From the NCBI GenBank assembly GCA_018057635.1, contig JAGPDJ010000016.1, forward strand, positions 1 to 16,296: DNA of 16,296 nt. Direction: 5' to 3'. Both the position numbers and the translations under genes were made by a program. Of the stretch, positions 1 through 7,123 are shown piece after piece. Source of the stretch: Ferruginibacter sp. (GTDB lineage: Bacteria > Bacteroidota > Bacteroidia > Chitinophagales > Chitinophagaceae). The notes beneath the pieces are model-generated. The model did no database searches and was not told where the DNA came from. It saw only the letters and a list, made by a program, of their open reading frames with translations. How positions within the stretch are numbered: the stretch's first letter is position 1; each line of letters opens with the position of its first letter.

Positions 1-2
1 CC

Positions 3-416
3 CGGTTAAAGAATGACGAACTGGAAAAGCAGGTTAATATCATTTCAGAAGGGAACAATGATCTCATTAAACGACATTACGATAAACTAAGAAAATGGCA
101 AATCAAGATTTCAGACAATGAGGCCTTGAATTTTGGTATTATTGAAATTATGATCATGGTTGTTATTGGCGCTTCCCTGGTTATATCAACAAAGTTCTTT
201 GGAACAGCTATGCTTGCAGGTAATATTGTAGGGATGTATGCCTATATACTGAAGTTTGTTTCCGGAATGGATACGATCCCGTACACTGTACAGCGATTAA
301 CTTCACTGAATGATATTACCCGCAGGATAGAATTCCAGGATGATGATTTTTCTGAAACAAAACCAAATCAGCACAGAGCCTATCCGGCACCGGGATTTTT
401 CAAATTATCTACATAG
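3..416 (+). CDS. C-terminal part of an ABC-exporter-like transmembrane protein (5' end outside window)
   Basis: The frame is open from the window edge and ends at TAG 414-416, giving about 137 visible residues. The first ~40 residues are polar and helical, consistent with a cytoplasmic extension of membrane helices. Next comes a hydrophobic segment starting around IIEIMIMVVIGASLV, then a second, weaker one (GTAMLAGNIVGMYAYILKFV). The segment ending in TVQRLTSLNDITRRIEF resembles the end of the six-helix membrane domain of ABC exporters, where a short helix normally leads into the ATPase. Here the protein stops about 25 residues later with no Walker A motif, as in stand-alone 'ABC transporter six-transmembrane domain' proteins. 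A TTG at 126 could be read as a start but the frame runs on upstream, so it is probably internal. The last 8 bases overlap the convergent gene. The family call rests on pattern memory; another membrane protein is possible. Confidence 0.5.
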   Translation, partial: RLKNDELEKQVNIISEGNNDLIKRHYDKLRKWQIKISDNEALNFGIIEIMIMVVIGASLVISTKFFGTAMLAGNIVGMYAYILKFVSGMDTIPYTVQRLTSLNDITRRIEFQDDDFSETKPNQHRAYPAPGFFKLST

Positions 417-792
417 ACTGATCTTCTTTTCCCTTAACAATCAAATAACCGTCATTTTCCAGCGGAAGGTAGCCATAGTCATAACAAAAAGAATATGTGC
501 TTCCTTTTTTGTTTGTATAATGATGTGTGGCATATTTAAACCGGAATCCGTTTTGTAATAATTTCTCTTTGGTAGTTTTGGCCATTTCCTCTCCTTCGCT
601 TATTAAACTTTCCAGTATTCGCCTGTTTTTTGCCAGGGCATTGTTGATGTTGCGTACCAGGTTGTGGCTGCTTGCTTTTAATTGATTGTTGTAATTATTC
701 CGGCAGAAGTCGTCACAGAATTTTTTATCTGATCTTCCTCTTACCGTTTTATTGCAGGCAAGGCAATATTTAGGTTGGGTAGCGGTTGTCAT
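409..792 (-). CDS. Small zinc-ribbon protein (DUF2116-like N-terminus)
   Basis: This 127-residue protein starts at ATG 792-790. It opens with a Cys4 zinc-binding pattern: C10-x2-C13, then C26-x3-C30 within KKFCDDFCRNNYNNQ. That resembles the short treble-clef/zinc-ribbon proteins annotated DUF2116 in Bacteroidota. The middle (about 40-80) is a basic, probably helical stretch. The C-terminal ~40 residues are rich in Tyr/Phe (FKYATHHYTN, FCYDYGYLPL) and look like a small beta domain. There is no signal peptide or membrane segment, so it is cytoplasmic. It is transcribed divergently from ssb, sharing the 194-bp region 793-986, and its end overlaps the upstream gene's stop by 8 bp. Nucleic-acid binding is plausible from the zinc ribbon and basic helix, but no specific function can be assigned. 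Confidence 0.72.
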   Translation of the reverse strand: MTTATQPKYCLACNKTVRGRSDKKFCDDFCRNNYNNQLKASSHNLVRNINNALAKNRRILESLISEGEEMAKTTKEKLLQNGFRFKYATHHYTNKKGSTYSFCYDYGYLPLENDGYLIVKGKEDQSM

Positions 793-986
793 TGGGGTAC
801 GATTGATTTACAACAGGAAGTTACGAAGATTCCATAAAAAAATATAAGCGTTTAGAAACGTTTATATTCAACTATAAACGATTAAAATACGACTATCGCT
901 ATTACAACTGTACATCTTTGCCCTGTTGGTTAAAGGGCCCTTTAGCCGGTTGAAATAATCTGTTAAACAATTAAAATTTTTATTTT
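793..986. promoter_or_regulatory. Divergent control region between the zinc-ribbon gene and ssb
   Basis: Both flanking genes read outward from this AT-rich 194-bp stretch. It contains a cluster of CGTTTA half-sites: direct copies at 849-854 and 859-864 (10 bp apart, one helical turn) and an inverted copy, TAAACG, at 875-880. CGTTTATA (859-866) and TATAAACG (873-880) form a perfect 8-bp inverted repeat around a 6-nt spacer. CATCTTTG at 913-920 matches the Bacteroidota -7 box TAnnTTTG at 7 of 8 positions, facing ssb, and would give a leader of about 60 nt. A 14-bp perfect palindrome, TAAAGGGCCCTTTA, lies at 931-944, just past the predicted start. No clear -33 TTG is seen. That this is a promoter region follows from gene layout; the operator reading is inference. 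Confidence 0.45.
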
Positions 987-1346
987 ATGTCTATGTACGC
1001 ATTAAAAAACAAAGTACAGTTAATCGGAAACCTGGGTAATTCACCAGAAGTACGCACAACAGAAACAGGAAAAAAACTCGTTAAGTTTTCTGTTGCAACC
1101 AATGAGATTTACCGCAATGCAAGCGGTGAAAAAGTAAAAGAAACACAATGGCATAACCTGATCGCCTGGGGTAAGGTTGCCGAGATTGCCGAAAAGTACC
1201 TGAACAAAGGCTCTGAAGTAGCCATTGAAGGAAAGCTGATTAACCGGAATTACACGGATAAGGAAGGAAATAAAAAGTATGTAACCGAAATCCAGGTAAA
1301 TGAACTTTTATTGCTTGGCAGTAAAGCTGCGGCAGCTGAAGTTTAA
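987..1346 (+). CDS. ssb: Single-stranded DNA-binding protein, short form without acidic tail
   Basis: This is an OB-fold SSB of 119 residues. Recognisable family features are KNKVQLIGNLGNSPEVR at the N-terminus, KLVKFSVATNE, the ETQWHNLIAWGKVAEIAEKYL stretch (cut here to its key W residues) and GSEVAIEGKLINRNY. SSB coats single-stranded DNA in replication, repair and recombination. Most bacterial SSBs are 150-180 residues and end in an acidic DDDIPF-type tip that recruits partner proteins. This one ends soon after the OB fold in GSKAAAAEV, with no tail. It therefore looks like the accessory short SSB paralogue often seen in Bacteroidota, with the main SSB presumably elsewhere. The start at ATG 987 has an AT-rich leader and no Shine-Dalgarno; an in-frame ATG two codons later is an alternative. 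The helicase gene follows 76 bp downstream on the same strand. Confidence 0.93.
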   Translation: MSMYALKNKVQLIGNLGNSPEVRTTETGKKLVKFSVATNEIYRNASGEKVKETQWHNLIAWGKVAEIAEKYLNKGSEVAIEGKLINRNYTDKEGNKKYVTEIQVNELLLLGSKAAAAEV

Positions 1347-1354
1347 TTGGTAAC

Positions 1355-1411
1355 GCCATTGATTTAATTACTCACCGGAAAAGACACGGGAAAAGTATGA
1401 AAATCAATGGC
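1355..1411 (+). repeat. Perfect 11-bp inverted repeat between ssb and the helicase gene
   Basis: GCCATTGATTT at 1355-1365 is the exact reverse complement of AAATCAATGGC at 1401-1411, with a 35-nt spacer. It lies entirely within the 76-bp gap, ending 11 nt before the helicase ATG, and is followed by a T-rich but interrupted stretch (TGTTTTCTTG). In RNA it could form a long-loop hairpin. It could weakly terminate or attenuate ssb transcripts, protect the ssb 3' end, or block the helicase start. The DNA form could also be a protein site. The role is inference. Confidence 0.5.
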
Positions 1412-1422
1412 TGTTTTCTTGT

Positions 1423-3948
1423 ATGAATTTTATACATTGCCCTATGGTTATTGCAGATGCAGAAAATATCATTTTTACTACCGCCGCCGATTTTATCAGT
1501 AACAGCAATCAACCGGTATTTTTAACCGGGAAAGCCGGTACCGGTAAAACAACTTTTTTAAAGTATATAAAAGAACACTGTAAAAAAAATTCAGTGATCG
1601 TTGCTCCTACCGGGGTTGCCGCCATTAATGCTGGCGGCACAACCATACACTCTTTCTTTCAGCTGCCATTTGCACCTTTTGTGCCCGTAAAAAAAGGGTG
1701 GAACAAAGGAGAAACGGTTGATAAACACCGCCTGCTTAGTAAACTGCGTTTAAATGCCGAAAGAAAAGAGATCATGCAGCAAATGGAATTGCTGATCATT
1801 GATGAAATAAGTATGGTGCGGTGTGATGTGCTGGATGCTATTGACACGGTGTTAAGGCATACCAGGAACAATCCGGGTAGAGCATTTGGCGGTGTGCAGG
1901 TATTATACATAGGAGATCTTTATCAATTGCCTCCGGTTGTAAAAGAAGAAGAATGGAACCTCCTGAATAGCTGCTACGATAACCAGTATTTTTTCAGCAG
2001 CAGCGTTATCAGGGAAAATCCTCCCATTTACATAGAACTAAAGAAAGTTTACCGGCAGGCCGATCTTGCTTTCATCAATTTGTTAAACAAGGTGCGTAAT
2101 AACGAAATGAACGAAGAAGACCTTGCGTTTTTGCACAGCAGGTATTTTCCCGCTTTTAAAGCGGCAAAAGAGGATAATTTTATCACACTAACCACACACA
2201 ATAATAAAGCGGATGAAATTAACCGGGTGGAATTATCGGAACTTCCCGGAAAAATATTTTCATATAACGCAGCTGTTGAGGGTGAGTTTTATGAACGGTC
2301 GTATCCGGCAGACGAAGTATTAAATATTAAAGCCGGAGCCCAGGTTATGTTCCTGAAAAACGACCTGGAAAAAATTCGCCGTTATTACAATGGAAAGATT
2401 GGTATTGTAGACAGGGTGGATGATGACAAGATTTTTGTAAAATGTATTAATAACGGCTCAGAACAAATCATAGAAGTAAAAAGAGAAACCTGGCGGAATA
2501 TTCAATATGCCCTGGATAAAAAAACACAACAGGTAGAAGAAAAAGAATTAGGTTCATTTACACAGTACCCTTTGCGGCTTGCCTGGGCAATCACCATTCA
2601 CAAAAGCCAGGGCCTTACTTTTGAAAAAGCTGTAATTGATGCCGGCAGTGCATTTGCGCCCGGACAGGTTTACGTTGCATTAAGCCGCTGTACCAGCATT
2701 GAAGGGATTGTTTTACGCAGCAGGATATCTGAAAAAAGTCTGCACAGCGATGACCGGATCGTTCAGTTTTGTTCAAAACAAGAAGAGCGTGAAGAACAGC
2801 TTGTTTTACTTAATGAAGCAAAAAAACTTTACCAGCAGGAGATCATTTACGGGTTATTTAATTTTAACGAAAGTATTGTTCAAATAAACGGGCTCATAGA
2901 TTTTGTAGCTGAAAATAATTCGTTTGGTAAAAATGTTGCCGGCTGGCTCGAAAGCATAAAACAGCAACTAACATTATTTTCCGGCCATGGCAACAAATTC
3001 ACTGAAATATTATCCGGCCTTTTCGATGCTTCCGAAATGCCTGAAGCAAATGAACGGGTAAACATGCGGCTGATGAAAGCTGCTGAATGGTTTTTGGCAG
3101 AATACGAAAAGCTGAAAGCTGTGCTTCAGCAATCATCTGCGGTTACAGATAACCGTCAGTTAAGCAGCGAATATAACAGCCGGCTGCAAAAATTATGGGA
3201 CCATCTCTGCCAGCACATGCATTTATTGGGCGGAATAAAAGAAAGCGGGTTTGCTCTTGAAAAATACCGGGAACATAAAAGCGGTTTCGTTAAAGAGCCG
3301 CTGGCTGTTAATTCTTATTCTGGCAAATCTGCCTATATTTCCAAAGACATTTCACACCCCGAACTTTATCATGCACTGAAAGAAAAGCGTGACGAAATTG
3401 CACGTGAAAAAGGTATTCCATTGTACATGGTTTGCGGAACTATTTCACTGGAGCAAATGGCCAATTATCTTCCGCAAACTTTACAGGCACTGGATAAGAT
3501 CAGCGGCTTTGGAAAAATAAAGCTGAAGCAGTTTGGCAATGATTTTATTTTTATCATTCAAAACTATTGCGAACAAAATAATATTGAACCGGTTGCAGAA
3601 ATGATGCCCGAAAAAAGGGTTATTAAAGCAAAATCAAAAAAGCAGAAACCCGATACCAAAAAACTAAGTTTCGGTTTGTATAAAGAAGGCAAAACCATTG
3701 TTGAAATTTCTAAGGAAAGAAATTTAAGCCCAACAACCATTGAAGGCCACCTGGCCTATTTTATTGAATCGGGCGAACTTAATATTGAAGAACTGGTGGA
3801 ACCGGAAAAGCAGTTATACATCAGCGATACTATACAAAAAACGGGTACCGGTTCACTTCAAAAGATTAAAGAGCAGTTACCGGAAATAAGTTATGCAGAA
3901 TTAAAATGGGTGATCGCTCACGATAATTTCAGGAATGGGAAAAACTGA
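1423..3948 (+). CDS. PIF1-like superfamily 1 DNA helicase with HRDC and C-terminal helix-turn-helix domains
   Basis: This 841-residue ATP-dependent helicase has a clear SF1B/PIF1 core. Walker A is TGKAGTGKTT (35-44), motif Ia APTGVAAINAGGTTIHSFF (61-79), Walker B LLIIDEISM (123-131) and motif III GDLYQLPPV (164-172). Motif V lies in TIHKSQGLTF (391-400) and motif VI in QVYVALSRC (415-423). A linker of about 180 helical residues follows. An HRDC domain occupies roughly 642-715, with HPELYHALKEKRDEIAREKG and the final ISGFGKIKLKQFG. A HTH_40-like winged helix spans about 745-838, including TIVEISKERNLSPTTIEGHL. This architecture is common in Bacteroidota and combines the HRDC-HTH tail of RecQ with a PIF1 motor. 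It probably unwinds unusual DNA structures during repair. The start at ATG 1423 is the most upstream; ATG 1444 (MVIADAEN) would also retain every domain. Its stop is only 5 bp from the convergent cupin gene. Confidence 0.93.
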   Translation: MNFIHCPMVIADAENIIFTTAADFISNSNQPVFLTGKAGTGKTTFLKYIKEHCKKNSVIVAPTGVAAINAGGTTIHSFFQLPFAPFVPVKKGWNKGETVDKHRLLSKLRLNAERKEIMQQMELLIIDEISMVRCDVLDAIDTVLRHTRNNPGRAFGGVQVLYIGDLYQLPPVVKEEEWNLLNSCYDNQYFFSSSVIRENPPIYIELKKVYRQADLAFINLLNKVRNNEMNEEDLAFLHSRYFPAFKAAKEDNFITLTTHNNKADEINRVELSELPGKIFSYNAAVEGEFYERSYPADEVLNIKAGAQVMFLKNDLEKIRRYYNGKIGIVDRVDDDKIFVKCINNGSEQIIEVKRETWRNIQYALDKKTQQVEEKELGSFTQYPLRLAWAITIHKSQGLTFEKAVIDAGSAFAPGQVYVALSRCTSIEGIVLRSRISEKSLHSDDRIVQFCSKQEEREEQLVLLNEAKKLYQQEIIYGLFNFNESIVQINGLIDFVAENNSFGKNVAGWLESIKQQLTLFSGHGNKFTEILSGLFDASEMPEANERVNMRLMKAAEWFLAEYEKLKAVLQQSSAVTDNRQLSSEYNSRLQKLWDHLCQHMHLLGGIKESGFALEKYREHKSGFVKEPLAVNSYSGKSAYISKDISHPELYHALKEKRDEIAREKGIPLYMVCGTISLEQMANYLPQTLQALDKISGFGKIKLKQFGNDFIFIIQNYCEQNNIEPVAEMMPEKRVIKAKSKKQKPDTKKLSFGLYKEGKTIVEISKERNLSPTTIEGHLAYFIESGELNIEELVEPEKQLYISDTIQKTGTGSLQKIKEQLPEISYAELKWVIAHDNFRNGKN

Positions 3949-3953
3949 TCCGT

Positions 3954-4448
3954 TTACCTGCCAAAATCATCCTGCAACCTTATAATGTCGTCTTCATCAC
4001 TCGGATTTGCCGGATCTGTATGCATCCATATCTCGGCAACCACACCCCATTCATCCTGCAATCCTATCAGCCTGTGCCTTTCTCCTTGCTTCAATCTTAC
4101 AATATCACCTATCTGTAAAACCTCCCTGCTTTTTTCATGATCCGTGTCACTGGTGGCCACAGCGGCCTTACCCTGTATGAGTTTCCAGATTTCTGCTCGG
4201 CGATGGTGATACTGCCAGCTTAAATTTTTTCCAGGCTCTACTAATAATATTTTTGGACTCAGTTTTGCACCTTCCAGCAGATCGCTCTTTTTAATTTCCG
4301 GAAAAAAATGAGCTATGAATTTATCTGCATCATTTTCATCAATAACAAAGAAACCGCCCCAGGGCCTTTTTGTATCTGTATGATCTACAGCTATACCAAT
4401 CTTATTAATATATATACTAATATTATTAAATATCTCTTCTTTTGTCAT
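3954..4448 (-). CDS. Stand-alone cupin related to the C-terminal domain of ManC-type mannose-6-phosphate isomerase
   Basis: This single-domain cupin of 164 residues has signatures of the type II phosphomannose isomerase/ManC C-terminal family. They are KRPWGGFFVI (RPWG motif), QYHHRRAEIWKLIQGKA (metal-binding His/Glu strand with the HRxE core), GDIVRLKQGERHRL (second cupin motif) and EDDIIRLQDDFGR at the C-terminus. In bifunctional ManC this domain interconverts mannose-6-phosphate and fructose-6-phosphate. No nucleotidyltransferase domain is attached here, so the substrate is uncertain: sugar-phosphate isomerisation or simply sugar binding. It lies 26 bp downstream of mnmG on the same strand and may be cotranscribed. 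However, TATATTTG, a perfect TAnnTTTG box, ends only 4 nt before its ATG (4446-4448), so a separate, near-leaderless transcript is possible. Confidence 0.8.
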   Translation of the reverse strand: MTKEEIFNNISIYINKIGIAVDHTDTKRPWGGFFVIDENDADKFIAHFFPEIKKSDLLEGAKLSPKILLVEPGKNLSWQYHHRRAEIWKLIQGKAAVATSDTDHEKSREVLQIGDIVRLKQGERHRLIGLQDEWGVVAEIWMHTDPANPSDEDDIIRLQDDFGR

Positions 4449-4452
4449 AAAA

Positions 4453-4460
4453 CAAATATA
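4453..4460 (-). promoter_or_regulatory. TAnnTTTG box just upstream of the cupin gene
   Basis: On the minus strand this reads TATATTTG, a full match to the Bacteroidota -7 consensus. Only TTTT separates it from the ATG, so a transcript would start at about the start codon. No TTG at -33 was found, and the sequence is A/T-rich enough for a chance match. Confidence 0.25.
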
Positions 4461-4474
4461 TAAAAAATATTGAT

Positions 4475-6343
4475 TTATCTACCCATATACACCATGAGTA
4501 TTTGAACATCGCTGGGGTTTACACCTGAAATGCGGGAAGCCTGGCCCAGGGTTCGGGGTTGAATTTTAGTGAATTTTTGGCGGGCCTCATTACTTAACGA
4601 AACGAGTTTGTCGTAATTAAAATTCTCTGGTATGGACAAGTTTTCCAATTGGTTCATTTTTTCAACCAGTTCGCGTTCTTTTCCTATATACACATCATAT
4701 TTTAATTGTATCTCTGCCTGTTCAATTATTTCATCAGCAAACTGGCTTAAGCTATCTTTTAAAGGGGTTATCCGTGTTATCATTTCCTTTAAACCAATTC
4801 CTGGTCTTAAAAGAACCTGGGCAGCTTTTTGCTTCACTAAAAGGGGTGCCGATAGCATAGATTGCAGATAATCATTCGCTTCTGATGGATCAAGGCTTTT
4901 TTGAAGCAATATTTCCTTTACCTGGTCTACCTGTTTTCTTTTTTCCTGGAGTTTTTCCATTCTTTCCTGGCTGGCAAGCCCAAGTTTGAAGCTAATTTCT
5001 GTCAGCCGCATGTCTGCATTGTCTTGCCTGAGCAGGGTTCTGAATTCTGCCCGGCTGGTAAACATCCGGTAAGGTTCGTCGGTGCCCTTGTTTATAAGGT
5101 CGTCTATTAACACACCTATATATGCTTCGCTTCTTTTCAACACCAATGGTTGCTGGCCAATGCAACTTTGGTGAGCATTGATACCAGCCATTAATCCCTG
5201 GCAGGCAGCTTCTTCGTAACCTGTTGTGCCGTTTATCTGGCCTGCAAAAAACAGGTTTTTAACCCGCTTTGTTTCCAGGCTGAATTTTAATTGTGTGGGT
5301 GGAAAATAATCATATTCAATGGCATATCCCGGGCGGAACATCCGGCAGTTCTCAAAGCCGGGAACCTTTCTAAGTGCTTGAACCTGAGTTTCTTCTGAAA
5401 GAGAGGTTGAGAATCCGTTCACATAGATCTCCACCGTATTCCAGCCCTCCGGTTCCACAAATAACTGGTGCCTGTCACGCTCGGCAAATCTATTTATTTT
5501 ATCTTCAATGCTTGGGCAATACCTTGGACCAGTGCCTTGTATCCTGCCCTTGAACATGGGGCTTGATTCAAACCCTTCTTTTAAAATTTCGTGAACTTCA
5601 GCGCTTGTATAAGTGATCCAGCAACTCCTTTGATTTTCTGGTTTAAGTAAAGGTTTAGATAAATAACTAAATCCAACAATCTCTTCGTCGCCCTTTTGTT
5701 CTTCCATTTTAGAATAATCCAGGCTTCTTCCATCTATTCTTGGAGGTGTTCCTGTTTTAAGCCTGCTGCTTTCAAAACCCAGGGAAACCAATTGTTCGGT
5801 AATACCTGTTGCGGCTTTTTCGGAAACCCTTCCGCCGCCAAAATTCTTCTCACCAATATGTATCACCCCATTTAAAAATGTACCATTTGTTAGTACAACA
5901 GCTTTGGAAAATATCTTATGTCCTAGTGCAGTTACGATTCCGGAAACTTGTCCATCATTGATTATCAACTCTTTAACCATATCCTGGTAAAAATCAACAT
6001 TGGGGGTATTTTCCAGCATTTCTCTCCAGGTTGCGGCAAACAACATGCGATCGCTTTGTGCACGCGGGCTCCACATCGCTGGTCCTTTTGAGCGGTTAAG
6101 CATGCGAAACTGTATCATGCTTTTATCGGTTACAATACCACTATAGCCTCCCAGGGCATCAATTTCTTTTACGATCTGCCCTTTTGCAATGCCTCCCATT
6201 GCCGGATTGCAGCTCATTTGGGCAATGGTTTGCATGTTCATGGTTACCAACAGCACTTTGCTGCCCATATTGGCACCAGCTGCTGCTGCTTCACAGCCGG
6301 CATGGCCAGCTCCAACAACTATAATATCGTATTCGGGAAACAT
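4475..6343 (-). CDS. mnmG: tRNA uridine-5-carboxymethylaminomethyl modification enzyme MnmG (GidA)
   Basis: This FAD-dependent enzyme works with the GTPase MnmE to install the carboxymethylaminomethyl group at the wobble uridine of certain tRNAs, in the cytoplasm. The 622-residue length is normal for the full-length (long) family. The N-terminal Rossmann motif is GAGHAGCEAA at 11-20. Further diagnostic stretches are the NPAMGGIAKG, TGTPPRIDGRSLD and CPSIEDKINRF motifs, FFAGQINGTTGYEEAACQG, and the C-terminal SRISGVNPSDVQILMVYM that belongs to the MnmE-contacting helical domain. Start and stop are clean (ATG at 6343-6341). A perfect TAnnTTTG box 7 nt upstream suggests its own promoter with a very short leader. 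The downstream neighbour on the same strand is the cupin gene, 26 bp away. Nothing is missing from the family pattern. Confidence 0.97.
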   Translation of the reverse strand: MFPEYDIIVVGAGHAGCEAAAAGANMGSKVLLVTMNMQTIAQMSCNPAMGGIAKGQIVKEIDALGGYSGIVTDKSMIQFRMLNRSKGPAMWSPRAQSDRMLFAATWREMLENTPNVDFYQDMVKELIINDGQVSGIVTALGHKIFSKAVVLTNGTFLNGVIHIGEKNFGGGRVSEKAATGITEQLVSLGFESSRLKTGTPPRIDGRSLDYSKMEEQKGDEEIVGFSYLSKPLLKPENQRSCWITYTSAEVHEILKEGFESSPMFKGRIQGTGPRYCPSIEDKINRFAERDRHQLFVEPEGWNTVEIYVNGFSTSLSEETQVQALRKVPGFENCRMFRPGYAIEYDYFPPTQLKFSLETKRVKNLFFAGQINGTTGYEEAACQGLMAGINAHQSCIGQQPLVLKRSEAYIGVLIDDLINKGTDEPYRMFTSRAEFRTLLRQDNADMRLTEISFKLGLASQERMEKLQEKRKQVDQVKEILLQKSLDPSEANDYLQSMLSAPLLVKQKAAQVLLRPGIGLKEMITRITPLKDSLSQFADEIIEQAEIQLKYDVYIGKERELVEKMNQLENLSIPENFNYDKLVSLSNEARQKFTKIQPRTLGQASRISGVNPSDVQILMVYMGR

Positions 6344-6350
6344 TCGTGTG

Positions 6351-6358
6351 CAAATGTA
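6351..6358 (-). promoter_or_regulatory. Predicted -7 promoter element of mnmG
   Basis: On the minus strand the bases before the gene read TACATTTG followed by C, matching the Bacteroidota consensus TAnnTTTG exactly. The ATG lies only 7 nt further on, so the transcript would be leaderless or nearly so. No convincing -33 TTG is present at the usual distance. Confidence 0.4.
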
Positions 6359-6390
6359 CTATTTAAGCGCTATTTAAATGAAAGGCTTTA

Positions 6391-7011
6391 CTAACCGAAT
6401 TTTCTGAGTATTTCCCTTTCAAGTAAGATGTCTTCCAGGTTTATTCCCTGGTTGAGACTATAGAATTCATCCGGGGAAAGTGTGGCCATTTTTATAAGCA
6501 GGTCTTTTCTTTGAAAGATAAATTCTTCAAGGGCGGGAACTTCTACAAGGTTTGATGCCTGGATAGCGTCTATTTTCCTGATCATTTTATTACAAAAATC
6601 ATATCCCGTTTTTTTAAACAGTGTTTCGAAATATGGTTTTGCTGCCAGAATATCTATCTTATTGTGATGTGCATCCTGCGATTCTAGTTTTTCAACCCTG
6701 ATATTTATAAAATTCCAGCAAAGGGCAAGGTCATCGTTATTTGAAAAATCGAAATAAACCAAAGGAACAATGTGTTCAAATTGCCAGGATGAACCAAAAT
6801 TATCCCAACTCAATTGACCGGTAAACTGTAATTCAATCCAATTTCTGTAATTCTCAATATCAAGTCCAAAAAAAGGTGCGTATTGTTTAGAACTGTGTTT
6901 TTCAATAATATAGCGCCTGAAAGCGAGTTGCCATTTTCTTTTTTCCCGGGATTTTAATAAGGCGTCTGTGACCTCCTCCTTTGCAGTCCATTTCTTTCTT
7001 TTTGTTTCCAT
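6391..7011 (-). CDS. HNH-like endonuclease-family protein, stand-alone
   Basis: This 206-residue protein is counted from ATG 7011-7009. The core, about residues 75-120, contains WQFEHIVPLVYFDFS and NFINIRVEKLESQDAHHNK. This resembles the WxIDHIIPLSxFDLS...NLQPL pattern of HNH nucleases found in phages and mobile elements. E79-H80 would sit at the first catalytic position and N103 in the middle. The last part, with H115/H116-N117-K118, deviates from the usual N-x-x-K end, so activity is uncertain. The N-terminal ~40 residues are highly basic. The frame can be extended to a GTG at 7068, but those 19 codons lie in a direct-repeat sequence, so the ATG at 7011 is preferred. There is no partner restriction or phage gene nearby. 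A structural relative without nuclease activity is a fair alternative. Confidence 0.6.
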   Translation of the reverse strand: METKRKKWTAKEEVTDALLKSREKRKWQLAFRRYIIEKHSSKQYAPFFGLDIENYRNWIELQFTGQLSWDNFGSSWQFEHIVPLVYFDFSNNDDLALCWNFINIRVEKLESQDAHHNKIDILAAKPYFETLFKKTGYDFCNKMIRKIDAIQASNLVEVPALEEFIFQRKDLLIKMATLSPDEFYSLNQGINLEDILLEREILRKFG

Positions 7012-7013
7012 AT

Positions 7014-7047
7014 TTATGTTTCTTACTGAAACTGTGTTACGTGAAAC
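7014..7047. repeat. Direct repeat, copy 1 (34 bp) in the leader of the HNH-like gene
   Basis: The sequence starts TTATGTTTC and continues into GAAACTGTGTTACGTGAAAC at 7028-7047. It aligns without gaps to 7124-7157, with 28 of 34 positions identical. Within it GTTTC and GAAAC form short inverted arms. It ends 2 bp upstream of the preferred start codon of the HNH-like gene. Confidence 0.6.
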
Positions 7048-7123
7048 TTTTATAACCACAGTGTTCACAGAGTTATTTTACAGAAGTTAATATTATTATA
7101 TACAACAAATTTAAATTAAAAAA

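Noticed and set aside
4632..5110. Plus-strand open frames opposite mnmG
   Set aside because: Shadows of the unmistakable MnmG coding sequence on the other strand.
7012..7068. GTG-initiated extension of the HNH-like gene by 19 codons
   Set aside because: The added codons lie in a direct-repeat sequence, giving a Val/Asn/Ser-rich stretch unlike the basic N-terminus that starts at the ATG at 7011.
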